Source of the DNA: Plotosus lineatus
Lineage: Eukaryota; Chordata; Actinopteri; Siluriformes; Plotosidae
Assembly: GCA_024760905.1 (NCBI GenBank)
Contig: CM045732.1
Span: 50,763,996 to 50,827,995 of the forward strand
Reading direction: 5' to 3'
Length of the DNA: 64,000 bases
Below are positions 47,896 through 58,500 of the stretch, in pieces. Position 1 is the first letter of the stretch; each line of letters begins with the position of its first letter. The position numbers were made by a program, and so were the translations under genes. The notes below the pieces were generated by a model, which had not been told where the DNA came from, did not search any database, and saw only the letters and a list, made by a program, of their open reading frames with translations.

Positions 47896-49522
47896 TTCTG
47901 TCTCTCAAGCTTGATGTGTACCTATGATAAATTACAAACCTCTCTTATCTTTTTAAATGGGTGAACTTGCACATTTTTACGTTGCCCAATACTTATTGGC
48001 TCCACTGTAAATCGACCGTCCATACTGTGCTCGACCCTTTTGACGCAAGCTGTAATCGAGCAAAGATGATTTTTCTCCCCCCCTTTATATTTGATTAATG
48101 TGATGAACAGGTTTATTTCTCCAAATTCAAATGCTGGACCACCAAAATTGTTTGCAAAACTCATTCGGAAATAATTAAAAGCAGCTAACTGTATTGATGT
48201 CACACCGCCACACCCTCTTCATGCAAGTAAGAGATCTCATTTAAGCCAAATTAGCGGCTTAACAAATACAAGATGATTGTCGGTTCTAAGCAGGAAACAA
48301 GTGAAAAATTCCATAAAATTGGACAGAATCTCAAAATCTATGGGAATAATCAGAAATTATTTGTAAGTAATATTTCATTATCGATACAGCTGTCACGTAT
48401 CCAGTCGAGCAATTATTCGATCATTTTATTTGTCATCACAAGCCTAGTTCATCAATTTTATATCCTGATCAGGGTTACAGGTTCACGCTCACAGTAAAAA
48501 ATTCAACTTGGTAATGAGAGCCACAAAAGAGATGTTTAGTATGAGCAGTAAAGTCATGCTTTGATGGACAAACCTTGTTTAATGTAAATGATAGTTAATA
48601 GGGAAATGAGTCAGAATTACAGTGGAAGCAGGTCGAATTACACAGAAATTCTGAGATCTTCGCGATACATCTTGTGACTTCTCCTTAACCGCTATTGTCT
48701 CTCGTTTTAACTTGATGCCTTTCTCTTTATCTACAGGTTTACTGTACTGTACACGGTTTTTCAGTTTTCATAACCGAGGTTTGTACAGTCATAGGATCAA
48801 CTAAAACTTTCGTAATTTCGGCTCTTTCAAAAACTTAACATAAAAACTGTTATTTTAAGTAGTGTGTCTGAAAGACTGATGCACAAATAAACATGAACAG
48901 AAAACGGAGTGGAATATCTTTATCTTGAGCTGTGCAGCGCAAATTTAAGGAAAATTAGAGCAACTTTGTTTTGACTCATTTGAAAAAAATTATATTTCAG
49001 ACACTGAGCATTTATTATGCAGGCCTTTTAAATGTAATAAATCATTCTTCATCTTTTATCTACATGTCACTTCAATGTTTATTTAGTCAGAGGTATTTTT
49101 GAAGCCCTTATATAAACTTTAGTGCTTTGAAAAGTTTGTGGTTTTGTCGTCAAGTGACGTGTCCTTTCTGTCATCAATTTTGAGGGAAAATAATTTTCTT
49201 TTTTTTTTTTTTTATTTCACTAAACTACCATAAAGTTTGATTACATTCTAAAATTCTGTAATAATAATAATCATTTAAATAGTCAGAAAACTGAGAGTTG
49301 TTGTCCTTATTCTTTTTTGTCTTGGAAGGAATGTACCTGTTATTCCTATTTTGACAAAAACAACATGAAATAAAAACTTTTAATTTTTCACCCCTGGGAG
49401 ACACATTTGGCCGTATTACTGTAAAACTGCCCATAATTCTTTTTGCTTTTTGGTGTAAATGATTATAGCTGAAAGGTGGGTGAAGAGAAGGCTTAGTTTT
49501 TACATTTCCTCTCTAAATGTTG

Positions 49523-49554
<32 letters not shown>

Positions 49555-52500
49555 GGTAGTAGTAGTAGTATTTGATAGTCATTGTTGTCAGAGTTGTTGC
49601 CTTTTATTTTAAATGGTGCAGAACAACCAAAGCAAGTGAATTCTTTTCTTTTAACATTTGGATCTGATTGGTTGGATAGTGAAATTTTTTACTCTCGGAT
49701 TCATGTGATTTCAGGCACTGTGAGTATATTTGCATAAAATGCATATAAATGAATTCTGTGTCTATTGTACATATTACATGTATTCAGACTTCTTGAATTC
49801 TGACTCCACATTCACTATTCAGTCAGACTGCCATGACCAGACTCCCACCAACCCGCTTTTCTCTCTGTGGCTGTTCTTTTCTCTGGTGTTGTGCACATGA
49901 CCTCGTTTCCACTCCCCTTGTGATATGGAGATTTAGAAATCACAGATTAGTGAGAGGAAGAGGGTGAAGAGGGAAAGGTGGTTACACTGTGATATAATCC
50001 CTTTATGTCCTGTGGAAAATTAACTGTGGAATAGCTACATTTAATTAGATGCATGTTTTGTCCTTGGCCTGGATGATGATAGTCAGAGCTTTTAGTGCAC
50101 TGTGCTGTAGGTTACAAGTCCCTTAGCTGGGACTAATGAACACTTGATTTAACTCTCAGTTTTTAATTAAACGAGTAACTGAGAAATCATCAATGATGTG
50201 TTTGTAAAACAACAACAACAAAAGATTCTGTTGGCTGTATGACACAGGAGACCATCTTCAAATATAAATCATAATGCTGCATCGCTGTAGCTTTTCTTTT
50301 ACTATGCTGTGTGTACACTGTGGTATTGTTCACTTGCTGCTTAGAACGATCACAGATTGTTTCTGAATTTATTATGAAAGCGTTAGAGTTTTATGTAATC
50401 AGGTGACCTTATTTTGTCTTTCAAGCAAGAGGATAGATTTTTTTTTTGTTCTCAGAACAATAATAAGAGCTTAAGACAGCTATCCAGATAACATCTACTT
50501 AAAGCCTGACATTTACAGTCAATTACAGCAATGTAGATGAAGACACAAATAAAATATCGTTAGCAATGATCACTGAATGTTTTCCTGTTGTGTTCTAATA
50601 CATAACCAGACTCTGGTTCACTCTGTTACGTTGTGGCTGTGGCTGGATAATAATAAACATTGTTGTTGTTGTGTTGTAGGCTGTAAACTGTAAGGGGCAG
50701 CACAGCATCTCCTACACTCTGTCTAGGAACCAGACTGTGGTTGTGGAGTACAGCCACGACAAAAACACAGACATGTTCCAGGTATGGTGTAAATACACAT
50801 TATGGCGATGCATCTGTGTAAACCCAGGTTTACACTGGGGCCGTGATGTCCATGATATCTACGATTCAAAAAAAGCAGGGAGCGCCACAATTTGAGCATA
50901 ATAATGATTGGGATAAAAATAAATAAATAAATAAAAAACCCGGATGCCGAGTGCATTATCTTACAGAGATCATGTTTCCAAGTTCAAAATCTCTTATGGC
51001 CCATTATGGTCCGTTACGCTCTGTTATGTTCTGTCCGGTTGTACTATGGTTTACTTGGATTCCCATTTTCTGTCGTGATCAGCACGAAATCATAAATCAG
51101 TTTTTTCATTCAACAATTTTGTCTCAATCATCACAATTCCACCAAATTCCTCCAACACTCATCATGTTTTATTCAAATTGTGGACATTGTGGCTACAGTG
51201 CAAACCGAGGTTGAGTGATAACTGCCTATATAGTTGAGAACAGACCTTTTAAAGTCACGGTAATGCCAGGATCTCAGCGATTTTTCTGTCAACTGTTGTT
51301 TATAAAGCATTTTCCTTTATACTGTGTGGTGTTTAATTCCAGTGAGTGCTGTCAAGAAAACCCTTTTTATGTTCCATAGAGGGACGATATGTACTTGAGC
51401 CTGTATTTTCTGACCCTGTGTATATAATTTTGACCCGGATTGATTTATGTTGGTCAGGAAATGCCAAAAAAATTGATAAATTTCACCAGCGTAATGTTTT
51501 GTCCTCGATTAAACCTCTGTGTTGAGGAACCATTTTTTTCCTTCAGAAAAAGAACAGTCTAGAGGAATCACTGAGTCCAGCATTACCAGGAGTTTGTTGA
51601 AATAATAATAATAATAAAGCGGTGTTTTAAATGTATTAATGCACAACACTGTTTTTGACAATTAACTGAAGTGAACTGTCTGCGAGCTCATTTTTAGTGT
51701 CATTCATTTGACTAGAAAAGCTTTTAATCCAATCAGATTGAGGAAGAGCATGACATCTCTGGCACCTATAATCAAAAATTTGTATTAGTTTTTATAGTAG
51801 TTATAACCAGGGATCCCCGCGAGGTTTAGAAAAATAGAGGAAACTGGTTCAGAAATAGAGGAAATGAAATATTTCAGCTGGAGGGGTCAAAGGGGCTGCA
51901 GGGCCCTTGAAGCTGGAAAAAAAAAAAAAAGCAGCATTCTACTAAATAGCAGAGATCTGGGATCCCTGGTTCTTACCAACTTCTCTTATCAGTCCAGACA
52001 TTTTCCCTCTCTTTTGAAATGATGGAACAAAAAAAATTGAGCTTGTCCTGTTGTGGAAAATCAAGAAAGTGTTCACTCCTCTGCCCTGGTGATTCCCTTA
52101 CATCAGAAGACCTACTAACCATAACACTGATACCAGAGGCGATTTCCTCCTCAAACGATCAAATAACGACTCCCCACAGAAAACCTTTTGATGACAACTA
52201 TTTAATTTTTCTTGGTATCATTTTTTTTTAATAGTTTCATATTATGAAGACCTTCCACCATGAATGTCCCCAGGAATGGGTGGTTGCTATAATTTAAGAA
52301 TATGTTTGAGCAGGAAGTTATCTATGGTTTAAATTACAGTCTGACCCACTGTCGGCCCTGTGATTGTAGGTTGATTTAACACCTTCTGACCAACCAGGTT
52401 TGATAAATAAACAGAGCTGTGGTGTACAGTTGAATATTGTGTGGTTAATGCTCACCAAAACGCAAGCGAGTTCTTTTCCAGTGTCTCTTCATAAGTCAGG

Positions 52501-55500
52501 TTCTGTTCATCTTCATATTATATTAAAGAGCTTGAATTTAAAAGTTTTTATTGTAATCTACAGTATTCACATTTGGATTGCATTCTATATGTAGAATCAA
52601 GTTGTGTTTAATGTGGTTTTTTTTTTGTGATTTCATGGAAGGAATGTAATAGAAGTAAAATTATGATTATATTATCAGATGATTTATTAGTGTGCACATT
52701 GTCCTCAGGCATAGGGAAGTGGGTGCTTGAGAACATCACCATATACAAACAAAACAGGCTAAAGACAAATGGCTAGAAATGTAAACTTAAAATGGGAACC
52801 AACAAGCACCCACGGGGGGGGGGTGACTGTAAACAGGAACTAAAGAATGTGTCTCTGTTTAGTTTTCTTGCTCATTGAGTGTTATTTAAACTGATGTTCT
52901 ATCTGAAATCATAACTACACTCAGTAACTGTGTAGCTTTGTACTCGTGTGTGTATTTACTGCAGAAAACTTTATCCAAGAAGAATTTAACACACTTGGCA
53001 TCCCTTTGTGCTGTAAAATTAGATTGGGCGTTCGACGGAGAGCCCCATTGACTTTGTGGTGACGGACACTGTGTCTGGAGGCGCAGAGAGCGAGGACTCT
53101 CCCATCACGCAGAGCACCATCTCGCGCTTTGCCTGTCGGGTGGTGTGTGAACGCAACCCTCCATACACTGCACGTATCTATGCTGCGGGCTTCGACTCTT
53201 CCAAGAACATCTTCCTAGGGGTGACTGTGCATTTCCACATGACCATACACTTACACGCATGCATTGTCTCTCCTGGCTACTTTTATCACTGGTATTTGAG
53301 AAAGCATCTCACGATATGTACATAAATATCCTGGCTTGCAAAGTATCGTCTTCTGCTGAGCCAGTGACACCTTCCAGAATAACCTGGTAAACACAGATAT
53401 AACCAGAATTAGGCACAGCACTCATGGATGTTTCTGTGTGTATGTCTAGTGATTTACCATGTTCATCCATCCTCAGGAGAAAGCAGCTAAATGGAAGAAT
53501 CCAGATGGCCAGATGGACGGACTGACGACCAATGGTGTGCTGGTGATGCATCCGCGTGGTGGCTTCACAGAGGAGTCCAAGCCTGGTGTGTGGCGAGAGA
53601 TATCTGTGTGCGGGGACGTGTACACACTGAGAGAGACTCGATCTGCACAGACACGAGGCAAATTGGTTAGTGCTATAAAATGTTTAATGAGCACATATTA
53701 GGGTCAGTAGGCTTCGTCCACAATAAAAGTTTTTAAAAATATATGTAACAGTTATAGCATTTAGCAGACTATCACTATGTATAGTGAATATATTCTGATA
53801 CTGGTTTATTAGTAGATGGACTAAGTATTCCATCCTTAAAATTTCTCTCTTCCTGTTTTGTGTGTGTGAGAGAATGTCTGTGTAACATACTTCTAATCCA
53901 AGTACGGCTGAAAAAGGTAGGTTTCCCAGTGATTTATCTAGAGGAAGTTCATTCCACCATCGTGGAGCCAGAACAGAGAAGAGTTTAGATGGATTCTTCC
54001 CTTGTCCCTTGGTAGAGGGAGGGACCAGTCTAGGAGTGCTACACGATCTGAGAGAACACTGTGTGAGGTGTGATAAGTGCTTTGAGGTAGGAAGGTGTAG
54101 GTAAACTATTGGCTATGTAGGCAAGCATTAGTGTTTTAAGTCTAATGCGAGCAGTTACAAGAGGCCAATGGAGAGATCGTAGCAGGGGAGAGGTGTGGTA
54201 GAACTTGGGAAGGTTGAGAGCAAGCTATGCAGCTGCATCCTAGATCAGTTGCAGAGGTCGAATTGTGCTGAAATGCAGACCTTCCAGAGGTGAGTTGCAG
54301 CAGTCTAGCATTTAGATGGCACGTGCCTGAACGAGTATCTGAGTGGCCTTAGTGGAAAGAAATGAATCAGGATGAATCCTTCAGATGTGAAAGAGGAGAA
54401 TTGGACATGATTGAGAAAGGTTAGCAATATGAGAAAAGAATGACTGGCGATTGTCTGTGGTTACCCAAAAGCTTCGTGCATTGACTGAAAGAGAGATCAT
54501 AGATATGTCCAGGGAGATTGCAAGGTCTCGATGTGGGGGTGAGAGAGCTGGGATGAACAGCAGTTCAGTCTTGCTGGATTAAGCTGCCATCCATGATGAG
54601 GTAATTGCCTGACGTGTAGAGATCCGGGCAGAAACATCTGTGCTTGAGGGAGGAAAAGAGAACAAGTTGAGTGTCATCTGCATAGCAGTGGTATGAGAAT
54701 CCATGTGAGAATATATGACATCACAGCAGGCCCAGGTACAAAGGGAAAACAGAAGTGGACCGAGTATTGAGCCCTGGGGAGCCCCAGTAGAGAGTCTGTG
54801 TGGAGCAGATGTGGATCCCTTCCATAACCTAATATAAAAGTGACCTTCCAGGTAGTAAGCAAACCATGGCCATGCTTAACCACAAATAACAAGACCCCTA
54901 AGGATGGATAAGAGTTCTTTTGAGAGTGATTGACAGTGTCAAATGCCGCAGAAAGGTTATGGAGGATGAGGACCGATGACATCTGGGTTGATTTTGCAGT
55001 ATGTAGCTTCTCTGTGACAGCCAAAAGTGCACTCTCTGTGGAATGTGCTGCTTTGAAACCAGATTGATCAGGGTCTTGTAGGTTATTCTGCAAAAGGTTA
55101 CATACATTTGGTTGTAAATAGTGCATTCAAGATTTTAGACAGGAAAGAGACATGATACTGGTTTGTAGTCGCTGGTGTCTAATGGAACCAGAGAGGCTTT
55201 CTTCCAGATGGGCAGAGCCCTCTTGAACGCTGTTGGTACATGTTGATATAAACTTATTAAATGTTAGTGGTAATAAACGAGAGAGGGTCTTGAGAGATGA
55301 TCTGGAGTGTTGTAAAATTGATTGGATCCAGTGGGTGGTTGGAAGGACTGCAAACATACAAACTTTTGAAGACCCAATCAGATTTTAATTTGATTTTAAA
55401 GGCAGATGTTGCAACTTTTCAATTCGGCGATATTCACCAAGCCTGAAGTGAATAATTGTTTAAGTGTATACTACATGCGAACAGGGCTGCACAGTGGCGT

Positions 55501-58500
55501 ATTGCTGAGCACGTCCGACTCTAAGCAAGAATGTGCTGAGTTTGAGTCGCAGGCTCGGATGTTTCTGTATGGAGTTGTTTTCCTTGTGCATGTGTGGGTT
55601 TCCTCTTGGTACTATGGTTTCCTCCCATAGTCCAAAGGCATGCACATTATGTGAGCTGGCTATTCCAAATTGCTCCGAGATGTATACGTGTTTCCTTGGT
55701 TGTTTTTGTTGCCAAAATAGATTAGTTTTTCTCAATCTAGGTAAAAGTACAGTACTTGTAACCTCTGACAGGGATTTTACAAAATTTGAAGTAGTCTATG
55801 AACTCTCCTGTGGGTTTCACGATGCCTCCAGGCCATGCACAAGGTGTCAGAAACCCAGACTGTTTTGTTGTACTTTGGATGGATCCTAAGAGTTTGCCTA
55901 CCACATTACCGTGGCTTTATATTCAAACATTACTTTTACTTCCTGGCTCAGGGGATTTTTCTGGACCGCTGACTGAATTTCTCCAGACTCGCTTAATGCT
56001 TTTAAAATGAGTTTAGTTCCACTTGGCTTCAGTGAATTCCAGACGACCTATGATAGAAAAACAGTTTGTTGTTTGGTTGATCTTAAAGCTAGCTTTACTG
56101 GTAGCTCCACTATGACCTCTAACACAAAGGTAACATTTCCCTGTTTAACTCTTATTTTTCTCTTAATTCTCTTAATTATGCTCGAAAAGAAACCGTTTTT
56201 ACAAAAAAAGTGTACCAAGTTTAGCACTAGTACCATTCTGTTGAATCGTATCTTTAGAAATTCATTGCTCTTTCAACATTAAAAACCCAAAGGCCATATT
56301 ATGTAGCTTTTAGGGGTGGGTATTGCCTAGATTTTATGTATTGCTGTATATTGCGATTTCTAGCATGTACTGCGGTATTGCAAGAAGAATTTTAAATTGA
56401 GCCTGTTCTTGACAGTACGTATTTATTTTTTATTTCAAAAAAAGAAATCAACATCATTAAAAATGTCGTTTTAGTCATTAAAATAATTCTAAATATCAGA
56501 AAAAAATCTATTTATGAAAATTTAATGTTTTAAACTTTGGCACAAACATTAACACTGAAATAGAACTGCACATTGAGCAAGATAAGCTATTTAAACATTA
56601 AATACACAAACATTAGAACAGTGTAAGTGCATCTAGTGCGTTTAGCAGCATATTGTGAAGCCTTAATTATTAATGCAGGCATATTAAATTAAAGGTGGAG
56701 CATCATCCGTGCATATGCAGAACTGTATCATGCATGACTAGACCTCATCAGACCTGTGACTACATGAGCATTAGATTGATATGTTTAAGTATAACAATAT
56801 TAACTTTATATGTATATTAATACCATCATGGCGAATAGCCCATAGGCCTGCTGGGCACGTGCCGCACGTATAACACTTCGTGACACTCACGGCACAGGAA
56901 AGTCCGTTAAACTTTAGAACTACACTAATAACATGCAATATCATTTATTGTAAATCATATTAATATTATCAATATGCTGGAGAGAAGTGGAATGTAATTT
57001 ACCGGAATCTGGGACCGATTTGGAGCATGTTAAGCCGGAGGCCGCAAGTTATGTGATGCAATTTTCCCCCAGAGTCGACAGAGATATTGCCGCGTTAAGC
57101 AAAAAATAAATAAATAAATAAATGCATGGTTAATGTGCCTTGTTGGAGATCAGGTTCATGTGAGCGCTTCCTTGTTTTGCTCATTTTAAAATACAGTAAA
57201 ACCTCCGCTGACGAACGCTTAAGCTCACGAACTTTTCGCCTCAAGAACATTAAATTTGCGAGCGTATAGTCTCTGCTGACGAACTAGTTTTCGGCAGACG
57301 AACCAAACCACGCGGTCGAACAGCGCCACGGTGGCGGCCACGAGAAGCTGACGCACGCTCATGGCGTCACAGTTCGTCACACCCTTTCTTTGAGTGCGGA
57401 CGTGGTTTGTGTTTGCTAGACATTTTGGACCATATTGAGTGTACTTTTGCTATTATGGGACCGAAAAAGACCCCACCACAGGCGGAGATCATTGAAAAAC
57501 ACGAACGAGGTGTGCGTTTGTGTGACTTAGCGTCCCAGTACCAGTACGCTAAGTCTACCATTGCTCCCATCCTTAAGAACAAGGAAGCTATTAAGGGTGC
57601 GTGTGTGGCTAAGGGTGTTTCCAAACAGTAGGCGTTTCCAAACTCTCCTTCCAAACAGTAAGTCCCGCCTCCCTCCTCCTCCCACTCCATTCCATCAAGC
57701 CATCAACTACCATCACAAAGGTAAATAAAACCACTTTATTATACAGTACAGTTTATTTCTTTAATTACAATACAAGAGCACATTTATTATACATAAAATA
57801 AGGTATATTTTTGTGTAGTTTTAAGGCTTATTTAGTAGAAAATTATGTTTTATGGGGACCTGGGAACGGATCATTCTCATTTTAAATGGTTTCTTATGGG
57901 AAATAAATGTTCGGAAGACGAACTTTTCGCCTCACACACACTTTCTGGGAACCAATTATGTTCGTGAGCAGAGGTATCACTGTACATGTTTAAGCGAAAA
58001 TTTAGATGCAGTGGGTCAGTAAATTTCTGAGCAATTAGTAACATGAACCATGGTTTTGTTTTTAGCAGGAATTTCCATATTCTATATAACAGGGGTCCCG
58101 AACCTTTTTATCACCACGGACCGGTCAACGCTTGACGATTTTACCGCGGACCGGGGCGGGGGTCGTCATAGATTGTTTATATTGTAAATATAATTTATTT
58201 ATATAAAATATCATCGTCATCATCATTGTTATTATTATTGATGATAATAAGCACTAAAGGAATGTTATTTTTCAACAATTGAAATTAAGCTGGTTGGGTA
58301 TTAGAGCTTGAACTTTTCTAAAAAAAAAAAACAAACAAACAAAAAAAAAAACAACACATGTGATGGTGCACCAGCAGGGAGAATGAAGCCTCAGGCTTAG
58401 TCTCACCCAAAATCCCCACTATTGTTTCAAAAATGTCCAACTCCCCTCTGTTCATGTGCCGTCCCCTTGTGGGTTACATTTGAATGCTCAAATGACCGAT

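Noticed and set aside
53056..53325. An 89-codon ORF as a separate gene
   Set aside because: It is peli2 exon 4 continuing into the intron after the donor at 53221.
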